Virus record (IMG/VR): IMGVR_UViG_3300042387_001899
Coordinates: 1 to 41,850 of that record
Strand: one strand, 5' to 3'
Origin: a virus
DNA: 41,850 bases
This document shows, piece after piece, positions 7,401 through 14,405 of this stretch. The notes beneath the pieces are model-generated. The model saw nothing but the letters and a program-made list of their open reading frames with translations, was not told where the DNA came from and ran no database searches. The position numbers were made by a program, and so were the translations under genes. Every line of letters begins with the position of its first letter. Position 1 is the stretch's first letter.

Positions 7401-7751
7401 TCAGGTCGATGACTTGCGCCGTCCACCCTTCTGGTAGCGGGCCGTCGTAGCTGTTAAGGGTCCACCATCGGAGGTCTCGGTGGAGGGCCGGATCAATGTG
7501 TCCTGGGGGGTAGGGGGGTCTTCATTGAGCCTGTAAGATGGCATGTCGGGCATGGCTTGGCCGAATATTTTAGATTTGCGATCTTCGTCGATCATGGTGC
7601 GGATGGCTTTCTGAACCATCTTGGAACGATCTGTAGGGCAGTAGGCGTTTTCTGGTTTGGCGTTGTGCTCGGCGACCATTTTTTCCAAATAATCGTAGAG
7701 CTCTTTCGGCATCGAGATGTTTACTTTTGATGCTCCGGTTTTCGTTTTCAT
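7401..7751 (-). CDS. Ribbon-helix-helix DNA-binding regulator (candidate lysogeny repressor)
   Basis: 116 aa from ATG 7751-7749, with AGGAG almost touching the start codon. The N-terminus fits the Arc/MetJ RHH fold: a basic strand TGASKVNISMPKELYDYLEK followed by two helices including SKMVQKAIRTMIDE. The C-terminal 45 residues are polar and apparently disordered. RHH proteins bind short direct repeats as dimers of dimers. AGTAGCACC repeats lie directly in front of this gene, in front of the opposing RHH gene and in front of int. With no CI-like HTH gene in view, this is my best candidate for the prophage repressor. It may instead be an autoregulated accessory repressor such as Arc or Mnt of P22. 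Confidence 0.72.
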   Translation of the reverse strand: MKTKTGASKVNISMPKELYDYLEKMVAEHNAKPENAYCPTDRSKMVQKAIRTMIDEDRKSKIFGQAMPDMPSYRLNEDPPTPQDTLIRPSTETSDGGPLTATTARYQKGGRRKSST

Positions 7752-7909
7752 GCTCCTACCAGTAGCACCGATTGCCACCGAGTGCAAAATATTTTTTCGC
7801 CCTGCGCTCCTTTATTTATGCGGGTGTCAAGTGTTTTTTTTGATGGGGTGATCACCTTATAGAAAATATTTTCTTTACCGAGTAGCACCAGTTTTATTCA
7901 GTAGCACCC
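7752..7909. promoter_or_regulatory. Divergent operator/promoter region of the two RHH genes
   Basis: The gap holds AGTAGCACC at 7761, 7881 and 7900 (the last two 19 bp apart, the last touching the plus-strand start codon). It also holds GGTGATCACC, a 10-bp palindrome at 7847-7856, and AGAAAATATTTTCT, a perfect 14-bp palindrome at 7861-7874. It is much more AT-rich than the flanking genes. TTGACA is present on the minus strand at 7830-7825 without a convincing -10. Divergent promoters with shared operators are the expected architecture of a phage switch. Confidence 0.65.
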
Positions 7910-8083
7910 ATGCAAGGTGCATATGTAAAAATCTCAGTGAGTCTGCCGGACGAGGTCTACGGGTTTCTTAAGGCGAAAAGTAAAACGGGGGCAACTCCGG
8001 TGAGTCGGTTGGTGGCTCAAGCTGTGGGCCGCATGGCCGAGCGGGATGCCAAAACAAAAACCAAGGGGAGGGCGTCGAAATGA
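7910..8083 (+). CDS. Second ribbon-helix-helix protein (57 aa)
   Basis: The sequence MQGAYVKISVSLPDEVYGFL starts with the RHH beta-strand (VKISVSLPDEVY) followed by helix KAKSKTGATPVSRLVAQAVGR and a basic tail. The 57-residue length is typical of Arc-like regulators. The ATG at 7910 lies just after an AGTAGCACC repeat, so a repressor on that site would block both transcription and translation start. It heads the plus-strand early operon and overlaps the excisionase-like gene by ATGA. By position it would be the Cro/antirepressor-like partner of the divergent RHH gene, which is inference. Confidence 0.78.
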   Translation: MQGAYVKISVSLPDEVYGFLKAKSKTGATPVSRLVAQAVGRMAERDAKTKTKGRASK

Positions 8084-8280
8084 TTACCATCGATGAGGCG
8101 GCTGCGGAACTTCGTTTGGCTCCGTTCACGGTCAGGAAGTATGCCCGACTGAATATCATCCCGGCGACGAAGGTCGGCCGGTCTTGGATGTTCGACAATG
8201 CGGAGACGCTGAAGGTGGCACTCCAGGTCAAAGGGGGAAACAAACTTCAGCAGGCTCGCCTGCGGGGGAGGATTCAATGA
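8080..8280 (+). CDS. xis: Excisionase-like MerR-type HTH protein (66 aa)
   Basis: MITIDEAAAELRLAPFTVRK is the classic start of the excisionase / HTH_17 winged-helix family (TxxEAAxxLxxxxxTVRxYxRxGxIPAxKxGRxW). The pattern continues with IPATKVGRSWMF. Such proteins bend DNA at attachment sites to direct excision, or act as small regulators. It overlaps both neighbours by ATGA inside the early operon. Use as the recombination directionality factor fits its place between the switch and the replication genes. A pure transcription factor role remains possible. Confidence 0.75.
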   Translation: MITIDEAAAELRLAPFTVRKYARLNIIPATKVGRSWMFDNAETLKVALQVKGGNKLQQARLRGRIQ

Positions 8281-8429
8281 GGGCTCCGCGACTTTACCTG
8301 TGTGAGGGCTATGACCCGCTCTTTGGTCCGATCCGCCAGATGATCAAGGCATGCGGCTTTGGGGACGCGAAGACGCAATTTTACCGCCTGCATGGGATTC
8401 AAGCCCTGCATGTCTCGCTGGAGCGTTAA
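8277..8429 (+). CDS. Small hypothetical protein (50 aa)
   Basis: Starts at an ATGA overlap with the excisionase-like gene and reads MRAPRLYLCEGYDPLFGPIR, then QMIKACGFGDAKTQFYRL and a short end. It is one of a run of tiny genes in the early operon. No function or family was recognised. The tight coupling and the absence of any other good frame here support it. Confidence 0.5.
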   Translation: MRAPRLYLCEGYDPLFGPIRQMIKACGFGDAKTQFYRLHGIQALHVSLER

Positions 8430-8434
8430 TTTTT

Positions 8435-8560
8435 ATGGAACACGAAACCATCGTCAGGAATATGCAGTTTGCGTGGGAATTTGCCCGCGCTGTTGGCCCA
8501 GCCGTTGTGCTGGGGGTCGCAACCTACTGGGTCACCACATGGGGGGAGAAGGCACGATGA
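8435..8560 (+). CDS. Small single-span membrane protein (41 aa)
   Basis: ATG 8435 follows the preceding stop by five bases. After a polar start (MEHETIVRNMQFAWEFARAV), residues 21-37 (GPAVVLGVATYWVTTWG) form one hydrophobic segment, then a basic end. Tiny membrane proteins in the early region of temperate phages are often exclusion or host-takeover factors. No specific function can be assigned. It overlaps the next gene by ATGA. Confidence 0.5.
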   Translation: MEHETIVRNMQFAWEFARAVGPAVVLGVATYWVTTWGEKAR

Positions 8561-8817
8561 GCGCTTTTTATGTCACCGACACTGAGGCCCGAAAAATCGG
8601 CATGCTTGACATGTTTGGGCCCTACGAGACCCGTGCGGCTGCGGAGGCTTTTATCCGCAAGGATTTCGCGGATTGGTGGGAAGACTCAGACACACCGCTA
8701 AAAGATCGGGATGAATCTGTATGTGGAACTTATCAGATTCTCGAACTGGTGGCCGAGGTGAGGCCGGTCGGCACTGCGTCGCTCAAGGTGAAACTGGTGG
8801 AGGAGGCCGCGAAGTGA
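8557..8817 (+). CDS. Hypothetical early protein (86 aa)
   Basis: Starts at ATG 8557 by an ATGA overlap. The protein is acidic, with MSAFYVTDTEARKIGMLDMF followed by GPYETRAAAEAFIRKDFADWW, and ends in a predicted helical KLVEEAAK. The pattern of an aromatic start, a short loop and a helix that rewrites a residue code resembles small regulatory folds, but I recognise no family. It is translationally coupled on both sides. Confidence 0.55.
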   Translation: MSAFYVTDTEARKIGMLDMFGPYETRAAAEAFIRKDFADWWEDSDTPLKDRDESVCGTYQILELVAEVRPVGTASLKVKLVEEAAK

Positions 8818-8963
8818 GCGCCACGCTGGCTATTTCTATCGCGGTGCTGACTCTCGGCTCCTGCATCGCCTGCTACCTGCTCGGGCAGGACAGCGTGCGG
8901 CAGCAGCTACGCAACAGCAATGAGCGGCGGCGCCGCTGGGAAGAATTTGATGACGAGGATTAA
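8814..8963 (+). CDS. Small membrane protein (49 aa, GTG start)
   Basis: GTG 8814 overlaps the preceding TGA (GTGA). Residues 2-22 (SATLAISIAVLTLGSCIACY) form one transmembrane segment, followed by a cytoplasmic charged tail (RRRRWEEFDDED). It has no lipobox in a signal-peptide position. It may act in the membrane early in infection; the function is unknown. The stop is three bases before the Sak4-like gene. Confidence 0.5.
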   Translation: MSATLAISIAVLTLGSCIACYLLGQDSVRQQLRNSNERRRRWEEFDDED

Positions 8964-8966
8964 TTT

Positions 8967-9899
8967 ATGAAACTGAACATAGTAACAGGAAAACTACAGC
9001 GGGCGCAGCGCGTCTGCGTTTATGGGGTCGAAAGCGTGGGGAAGACTACGCTGGCGGCCAAGATGCCACAGCCGGTCTTTTTGGATGTGGAGAAGGGGAC
9101 GGCGCATCTGGATGTGCCTCGGCAGGAGATCGGGACTTGGGCGGAGCTGCTGGAGGTGGTGCGGGAGCTGGCCTCGGGGAGCTATGGCTACAAGACGGTG
9201 GTGCTGGATTCCATCGATTGGGCGGAGCGCCTGTGTATCGAGGACTTGAAGGCGGAGAAGAAGATCAAGTCGCTGGAGGAGATTCCGTATGGGAAGGGCT
9301 TTACGATGGCCTCGGAGCGGATGGCTCGTTTTCTGAACGATCTGGATCGGCTTATCGATGCGGGAATCCATGTGGTGCTGATCGGTCATGCACAAGTCAA
9401 GCGGGTGGAGCCGCCTGATCAGGTGCAAGCCTACGACCGCTATGAGCTGAAGCTGATCAAGCAGACGGGACCTCTGGTGAAGGAATGGGTGGACCACCTG
9501 TTTTTCCTCAACTTCAAGACACGCATCGTGGAGTCGGAATCTGGCAAGGCCAAGGGCCGTGGCGGCAAGGAGCGGGTGCTCTATACGACGCACACGGCGG
9601 CCTACGATGCGAAGACTCGCTCGGAGCTGGCGGATGAGTTGCCTCTGGACTATGCGAGCATCTCATCGCTCTTCGGGGCGGTGAAGACTCCGGTGGCGGC
9701 TGCGGCTCAAGCCTATGCGGCGGCTCAACCTTTGGAGACCTACCTCGAACCCCATGAGCAGGCTGTGAATGCCTGGCTACTGGCTAAGGGCAAGATCACC
9801 GAGGGGCAGACTTGGCGGGATATGCCGCCGGCGCTTCGGGACCAGGTATCGGCAAGGCCGGAGGATTTCCTCCAAGCGGTGGCGAAAGCGGCTGCGTGA
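8967..9899 (+). CDS. Sak4-like RecA-fold ATPase (AAA_24 family)
   Basis: 310 aa. Walker A GVESVGKTT is at residues 20-28 and Walker B KTVVLDSID at about 76-84. LIDAGIHVVLIGHAQVKRV follows in the place of sensor strands. This layout is that of phage nucleotide-binding proteins of the AAA_24/Sak4 group, which anneal single strands together with a phage SSB. Neighbours agree: a nuclease, an SSB-like protein and a Holliday junction resolvase follow. GAGGA seven bases before the ATG is a good ribosome site. The C-terminal Ala-rich linker and helix (about 230-310) are not recognised. Confidence 0.82.
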   Translation: MKLNIVTGKLQRAQRVCVYGVESVGKTTLAAKMPQPVFLDVEKGTAHLDVPRQEIGTWAELLEVVRELASGSYGYKTVVLDSIDWAERLCIEDLKAEKKIKSLEEIPYGKGFTMASERMARFLNDLDRLIDAGIHVVLIGHAQVKRVEPPDQVQAYDRYELKLIKQTGPLVKEWVDHLFFLNFKTRIVESESGKAKGRGGKERVLYTTHTAAYDAKTRSELADELPLDYASISSLFGAVKTPVAAAAQAYAAAQPLETYLEPHEQAVNAWLLAKGKITEGQTWRDMPPALRDQVSARPEDFLQAVAKAAA

Positions 9900-10171
9900 G
9901 CGTCGAGCGCACATGTCGCGAGGTGCTGGGGGAGGATGTTGGGTTGTTTCAACTTAAACACTCCCTCGGCGACCGAGGTGGGGTCGTCATTGAGCGCAGG
10001 CTCAAGTTTGAGACCTACTCGCACACCGACATTCGCGCTTTAGGCCCCTACCTCTCGGTCTCGAGCTGCGATGAGATCAACGCCGCCTGCGACAGGTTTC
10101 TAGCCTCCCGAGGAAAAAAGACAGGAAGAGATTATTCAAAACACATCAACAAAAAGAATTATGACATCTAA
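9896..10171 (+). CDS. Hypothetical protein (91 aa, GTG start)
   Basis: GTG 9896 overlaps the stop of the Sak4-like gene (GTGA), and the end overlaps the nuclease gene by 11 bases. It reads VSVERTCREVLGEDVGLFQL, a central KFETYSHTDIRALGPYL, and a lysine-rich end. Its place between an annealing ATPase and its likely partner nuclease suggests a DNA-metabolism accessory role. No family was recognised. Confidence 0.55.
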   Translation: MSVERTCREVLGEDVGLFQLKHSLGDRGGVVIERRLKFETYSHTDIRALGPYLSVSSCDEINAACDRFLASRGKKTGRDYSKHINKKNYDI

Positions 10172-11189
10172 TATACGACACAGCATGCTGCCGAAGCTGG
10201 CGGCTTGCCCGAAATATACCCCGACTCCTGGCGATGCCGGTCCGGCTGCCCAGCGGGGAACCGTAATGGACGAGGCTTTTCGTTTGGGGTTGCAGGGCGA
10301 CCGCACCAAGATCGACGCGCTGCCGGCGGAGGACCGCCCAGCGGTGGAGTGGGCGGTCGCCCTCATGGAGGACTACAAGCGGACGGGCACCATCGAGGCT
10401 CGGGAGGAATACTTGGCCATGCATACTCCAGGCATCGCTCATGTCGGGACGGCCGATGCGCTCTGCGAGAAGCTCGGCTGGGTGGCAGATTTGAAGACAG
10501 GGCAATTACGCGGATACATGGAACAGGTCGCAGCCTACGCCTACGCCCTGATGCACAAGAACTTTGAGCAGGACTACTGCGCCCATGTGCTCTACTGCGA
10601 CCATCAGGTGGTGAAGAGCTACCGTTTTACGCTGGAGCAGGCGAAGCAGATCGTGGAACGGATTATCGCAGAGGTGAATGACCCCGCCTCGGAGCCTCGG
10701 GCGTGTGACTACTGCGGATGGTGCGCCAATCAAAACACATGCCCTGCCGTTGTGAAGCCTGTAGAGCAGGGGCTGGCGCTGGCAGCACAGCCAGTCACGA
10801 GCCTGGAAACGATCCTCGGCACCATCATGGATTCGCCTGAGCGGATGGGGGAATTTTTCGCCCAATGGAAGATGGCCGAGAAGCTGGTGGCCGAGCCGGT
10901 GGAGAAGGCGATGCGTGCTCGCCTCGAAACAGGCGCCGAGATACCCGGCTGGAAGCTCACCGATGTGAAGGGCCGCGAATATGTGGACATCGAGGGCATC
11001 GCTTGGGCCGTGAAGGAGGGGAACGCTCCGCTCGGTCAGGTCATTGAAATCATGGGCGGCAAGATGACCGGCACCAAATTCCGCGAGTGGGTTTCGGCCA
11101 TGCTCGGGACGAACCCGCCGGAGGGTCTCATCCGCACCGGCACCAGCAGCAAACAACTTCGCCAGGTCAAAGTCACCAAGAGCAAATAA
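10161..11189 (+). CDS. PD-(D/E)XK nuclease, DUF2800/Cas4-RecB-like
   Basis: 342 aa. The nuclease core is seen as GTADAL at about 97-102 and WVADLKTGQ at about 107-115 (Asp and Asp-x-Lys of the PD-(D/E)XK fold). The helix MEQVAAYAYALMHKNF follows, with the Gln/Tyr pattern of the RecB nuclease family. CDYCGWCANQNTC at about 183-195 together with Cys-containing N-terminal residues could bind an Fe-S cluster, as in Cas4/AddB-like enzymes. It would process DNA ends for Sak4/SSB-mediated annealing. The C-terminal 130 residues form a helical DUF2800-type extension. Confidence 0.83.
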   Translation: MTSNIRHSMLPKLAACPKYTPTPGDAGPAAQRGTVMDEAFRLGLQGDRTKIDALPAEDRPAVEWAVALMEDYKRTGTIEAREEYLAMHTPGIAHVGTADALCEKLGWVADLKTGQLRGYMEQVAAYAYALMHKNFEQDYCAHVLYCDHQVVKSYRFTLEQAKQIVERIIAEVNDPASEPRACDYCGWCANQNTCPAVVKPVEQGLALAAQPVTSLETILGTIMDSPERMGEFFAQWKMAEKLVAEPVEKAMRARLETGAEIPGWKLTDVKGREYVDIEGIAWAVKEGNAPLGQVIEIMGGKMTGTKFREWVSAMLGTNPPEGLIRTGTSSKQLRQVKVTKSK

Positions 11190-11273
11190 TTTCCTCGCCC
11201 GGTTGGTGTATACCGACGGCAGGGGCAAAGGGGGGCTGCGCAATCCCAAAAAACGCAGACCAAACAATACATT

Positions 11274-11780
11274 ATGCCTACATATACAGCAAAAAAACCA
11301 GAAGCGCCGCAGAGCGGCAACAAATACCATGTCGAGCCAGGGGTCTACCGTTGTGAAGTTTTCACAGCAGAGGAGAAGACCAGCAAGCGCAAGCCAGATG
11401 GCACAGGCGGAAATCCGATGATCGAGCTGGTGCTCAAGGTCATGCTGCCGGATGGCAAGACAGGGCCAGAGATCCGCGACTACCTTGTCTTTACCGCAAA
11501 AAGCGGATGGAAGATCGACGCCTTCCGTGCCTCCTCGGGCGAGGCGGTGCTCGAGGGCGATGCCGAACTCACCGCAGAATCCTGCGAAGGCCGCGAGGTC
11601 GTTGCCATGATCGGCGACAAGCCGGGGGACAAGGAAGGCATTTACTGGAACTTCATCGAATATTACCTCCACAGTGAAGAGCGTGCCGAGTTCCTCTCGG
11701 GCAAGGCAGTGGCTCGACCTGCGGCGAAACCTGCGGTGAAACCTGCGGCAGTCGCTGACGGTGACGACATCCCGTTCTGA
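11274..11780 (+). CDS. Single-stranded DNA-binding protein (phage DUF669/SSB-like)
   Basis: 168 aa. The body has alternating strands typical of an OB-like fold (GVYRCEVFTAEEKTS, MIELVLKVMLPDGKT). A repetitive Ala/Pro/Lys linker (three AKPAVKPA-type units) precedes the acidic tip DGDDIPF. This tip is the hallmark of SSB proteins, where it recruits partner enzymes. It lies between the nuclease and the resolvase and completes the recombination set. The 84-base gap before it holds no gene and no strong SD sequence (AACAATACATT before ATG). Confidence 0.8.
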   Translation: MPTYTAKKPEAPQSGNKYHVEPGVYRCEVFTAEEKTSKRKPDGTGGNPMIELVLKVMLPDGKTGPEIRDYLVFTAKSGWKIDAFRASSGEAVLEGDAELTAESCEGREVVAMIGDKPGDKEGIYWNFIEYYLHSEERAEFLSGKAVARPAAKPAVKPAAVADGDDIPF

Positions 11781-11783
11781 CCA

Positions 11784-12011
11784 ATGAGAGGCGTTCTGGA
11801 ATTCGATCTACCGCAGGACCAAGCGGAGATGCGTTACGCACAGGCAGGGCTCGACGCCATGCTGGTGCTTAACGACCTGGACCAAGAGTGCCGGAGCCGT
11901 CTCAAGCACGGCGCCGGCGCGTTTGCCGACCTCGACGAGAGCACCATCGAGCGCATCCGCGAATGGGTGCGAGGCGAGTCGGTGCGCAGGAACCTACCGG
12001 AGTTGGAATGA
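11784..12011 (+). CDS. Conserved phage replication-region protein (75 aa)
   Basis: MRGVLEFDLPQDQAEMRYAQ is followed by GLDAMLVLNDLDQECRSRL. This matches the pattern of a small protein common next to phage recombination genes (xLxFxLPE..., a central DLDxxLRxxxK and a C-terminal RExL). Its biochemical role is not established. The gene begins four bases after the SSB stop and overlaps the resolvase start by ATGA, which supports a role in replication or recombination. Confidence 0.65.
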   Translation: MRGVLEFDLPQDQAEMRYAQAGLDAMLVLNDLDQECRSRLKHGAGAFADLDESTIERIREWVRGESVRRNLPELE

Positions 12012-12442
12012 GATTATTTATAGGAATAGACCCCGGCATCAACGGCGGCATCGCGTTCATCCCAAGCACCGGAGACCCTTGGGCGCACAAGATGCCTGAG
12101 ACGGACAAGGATTTGATGGAACTCCTGCGGGATTCCATCAACATCGCCACGCCGAAAGCGCTCATCGAGCTGGTCCATTCCTCGCCGCAAATGGGTGTCA
12201 AGTCGGCCTTTACTTTTGGTCAGGGCTACGGCCGTTTGCAGATGGCACTGACGGCGCTTGGCATCCCCTACGAGCGCATCAGGCCGGCCATGTGGCAGAA
12301 GGCGATGGGCTGCCTCACCAAAGGAGACAAGAATGTCTCGAAGAGCAGGGCGCAGGAGCTGTTCCCCTCCATAAAGGTCACGCATGCCATTGCAGATGCT
12401 CTCCTTATAGCCGAGCACAACCGCAGAACAGCGACAATTTAA
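12008..12442 (+). CDS. RuvC-like Holliday junction resolvase
   Basis: 144 aa. MRLFIGIDPGINGGIAFI carries the first catalytic Asp of the RNase H fold (GIDPGxxG). A second acidic residue is in ALIELVH, and DALLIAEH near residue 130 is the C-terminal catalytic box. The YGRLQMALTALGIPYERI region matches RuvC-type enzymes of phages. It would resolve branched replication or recombination intermediates before packaging. GGAG precedes the ATG, and the stop overlaps the helicase start as TAATG. Confidence 0.86.
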   Translation: MRLFIGIDPGINGGIAFIPSTGDPWAHKMPETDKDLMELLRDSINIATPKALIELVHSSPQMGVKSAFTFGQGYGRLQMALTALGIPYERIRPAMWQKAMGCLTKGDKNVSKSRAQELFPSIKVTHAIADALLIAEHNRRTATI

Positions 12443-13950
12443 TGCAATACCCCGAAAAAGAGAGCGCCGTCGTCGGCTACTTGAGCATGTGCGGCTTTGC
12501 CGGTGTGCCCAAGTCGGCTGTGGTGGACCCAGAGGCATTCAGCAATGTGCTCAATGGGCTCTACTACGCCGCCGCGCACCGGCTCCACCACGCTGGCAAG
12601 GCTGTAGTCGGCACTACGATCCTTGAGGCTATCGAGCGCGAGCCGTATTGGCTGAAGCTGGCCGAGGCCGAGGCACAGGCCGCCGGCATGATGTCCTGGC
12701 AGGATGGTGTGGTATTGGCGGATACCTCGCTGGCATTCAGCCCTGTCGGCGGCTCAATCGTCTCCGAATACCTCGCAGACATTGCAACCGCCTCAAATGC
12801 CCGCAAAGCAACCCGAATAGGCCGGAATCTGGCCGATGGCAGCATGCCTGTGGCTGAGGCGCTCGAGGAATTGAAACTCTTGGCGAAGCCGAAGTCGGCT
12901 ATGGTGGGCGTGGAGATGCACACTTTCGAGCAACTCTTCGCTTACACGCCAAAGGATGACGCGAGCACTCTTGTGGGCGACCGTTGGCTGTGCCGTGGCG
13001 GACAGCTCCTGCTCCTCGGGCAGTCGGGCATCGGCAAATCCTCCTACACACTCCAGCAGGCGATGACCTGGGCGCTGGGAATGCCATTTTTCGGAATGAA
13101 ACCACGCCAACCGCTCAAGAGCCTCATCATCCAAGCGGAGAACGACATGGGCGACATGGCCGAGGTTGTCCAAGGCGTGCTGACCTATGTGGTGACCAAC
13201 AGCAAGCTGGACCAACGCACGGCGCTCGAGCAGCTCAAGCAAAACATCATCTTCTCACGGGTGACCGCGCAGACCGGCGAGGCATTCATCGAGGTTGTTA
13301 GAGAGCTGATTGCGAAGCACGGGCCGTTCGATCTGGTGTATGGGGATCCGTTGCTGTCGTTCATCGGCGACGATATCTCGCAACAGGCGGTGGCCTCGCA
13401 CTTCCTGCGCGAGCTGTGCAACCCGTTGGCATTCGAGCACGGCTTCGCATGGGTGTGGAGCCACCACACCGGCAAGCCCCAATCGGACAGCAAGAGCCGG
13501 GCGCACTGGAATGCGAATGACTACGCCTACATCGGCCTCGGCTCCTCAGAGCTAACGAACTGGGCACGCGCCATCTGTGTGCTCCAGACCACGAAGCATG
13601 ATGGGATATTCAAAATTCTCCTGGCGAAGCGGGGCAACCGCGCCGCTGTAGTAGACGAACACGGCCACCCGACCACGGACATCATCATCAAGCACGCCGA
13701 CAAGGGACTGCACTGGGAAGTCGCAGAACTCCCCGAGGAGACCCAAGAAGAGGGCAAGCCACAGGGCAAGTCCGGCAGGCCGTCCGCTCTCACCGCTGTG
13801 CAAGAACTCGAGATCGTGACCATGCACGCCAAGTGGCCAGAGAACAGCCGGGGTTTCTATTCCACTGCCATGAGCAAATACAAGGTCTCTCACGACACCA
13901 TCAAGCGGGTCTTAAACAAGCACACTCACCCACAGAAAGCCGCCGCATAA
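12442..13950 (+). CDS. RepA/DnaB-like replicative helicase (AAA_25)
   Basis: 502 aa. The N-terminal 110 residues resemble the DnaB N-terminal helical domain (SNVLNGLYYAAAHRL). The RecA-like motor has Walker A GQSGIGKSS at about 193-201 and Walker B FDLVYGDPLL at about 296-305. The arginine-rich strand SRAHWNANDYAYIGLGSSEL follows. This is the pattern of RSF1010-RepA-type hexameric helicases. A C-terminal HTH-like helix pair (SKYKVSHDTIKRVLNKH) may contact DNA. It is the only replicative helicase in view and lies directly before an iteron array, so it is likely the phage initiator-helicase. TAATG couples it to the resolvase gene. Confidence 0.85.
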   Translation: MQYPEKESAVVGYLSMCGFAGVPKSAVVDPEAFSNVLNGLYYAAAHRLHHAGKAVVGTTILEAIEREPYWLKLAEAEAQAAGMMSWQDGVVLADTSLAFSPVGGSIVSEYLADIATASNARKATRIGRNLADGSMPVAEALEELKLLAKPKSAMVGVEMHTFEQLFAYTPKDDASTLVGDRWLCRGGQLLLLGQSGIGKSSYTLQQAMTWALGMPFFGMKPRQPLKSLIIQAENDMGDMAEVVQGVLTYVVTNSKLDQRTALEQLKQNIIFSRVTAQTGEAFIEVVRELIAKHGPFDLVYGDPLLSFIGDDISQQAVASHFLRELCNPLAFEHGFAWVWSHHTGKPQSDSKSRAHWNANDYAYIGLGSSELTNWARAICVLQTTKHDGIFKILLAKRGNRAAVVDEHGHPTTDIIIKHADKGLHWEVAELPEETQEEGKPQGKSGRPSALTAVQELEIVTMHAKWPENSRGFYSTAMSKYKVSHDTIKRVLNKHTHPQKAAA

Positions 13951-13963
13951 ATATGTTTTTACT

Positions 13964-14140
13964 ACCTCCGCAAAACCTCCGCAAAACCTCCGCAATATTC
14001 CAATTCTGCGGAGCATGGATGACCTCCGCAAAATTACCTCCGCAAAATCCCCCTAAGAAGGGGGGATTGTTTTGCGGAGGAGTAATTTTTCGGAGGGGTC
14101 ATTTCCAACCATCGAAATCCGCAAAATAGATTATGCGGAG
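13964..14140. repeat. Iteron and hairpin array, candidate replication origin
   Basis: ACCTCCGCAAA(A) occurs at 13964, 13975 and 13986 with an exact 11-bp period, then at 14022 and 14036. Inverted or partial copies are TGCGGAG at 14007, TTTTGCGGAGG at 14070, CGGAGG at 14091, TCCGCAAAATA at 14118 and TGCGGAG at 14134. The right-hand copies form a long imperfect hairpin about 14024-14096 whose tip is AATCCCCC/GGGGGATT around a 7-base loop. Iterons plus inverted repeats directly after a RepA-like helicase gene are the usual sign of an origin. An operator for the next operon is the alternative. Confidence 0.68.
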
Positions 14141-14147
14141 CAATCAC

Positions 14148-14405
14148 ATGAACACCCCCAAAAAACAACACGACCCATATATCGTATGCCAAGCCTGCGG
14201 CCGCGAATGGCAAGACCACCCAGGCGTCGCCCACACCTGCCGACTCGCCACCGATCTGGCGACCTACCTCCGCTGGGCCCTCGATCATGTCGAGCCGCCC
14301 GAATACTCCCGCGACATCGGCGAGCAGGAAGTCTACTGGCAATCCGTCGAGGAAGCCCGCCGACTCGTCGTCGAAGCAAGCAATTGGAAAGCACGCCAAC
14401 CATGA
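14148..14405 (+). CDS. Small zinc-finger-like protein (85 aa)
   Basis: The likely start is ATG 14148, with ATG 14133 five codons upstream as an alternative. CQACGREWQDHPGVAHTC at about residues 14-31 gives a Cys-x2-Cys then His/His/Cys pattern that could bind one zinc ion. The rest is acidic and helical (TYLRWALDHVEPPEYSRD). It may be a DNA- or protein-binding adaptor. It overlaps the next gene by ATGA and follows the origin-like array, so it may be the first gene of the packaging operon. Confidence 0.58.
   Translation: MNTPKKQHDPYIVCQACGREWQDHPGVAHTCRLATDLATYLRWALDHVEPPEYSRDIGEQEVYWQSVEEARRLVVEASNWKARQP

Noticed and set aside
10506-11672. Long minus-strand frame (388 aa) opposite the nuclease and SSB genes
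   Set aside because: It is antisense to two recognised genes and has the His/Leu/Ala-rich look of a shadow produced by strong codon bias. No motif was found.
13833-14129. 98-aa frame across the iteron array
   Set aside because: It overlaps the helicase end in another frame and translates the repeats (LPPQN units), so it is spurious.
13964-14140. CRISPR array
   Set aside because: Repeats are only 11 bp, partly adjacent with no spacers, and occur in both orientations.
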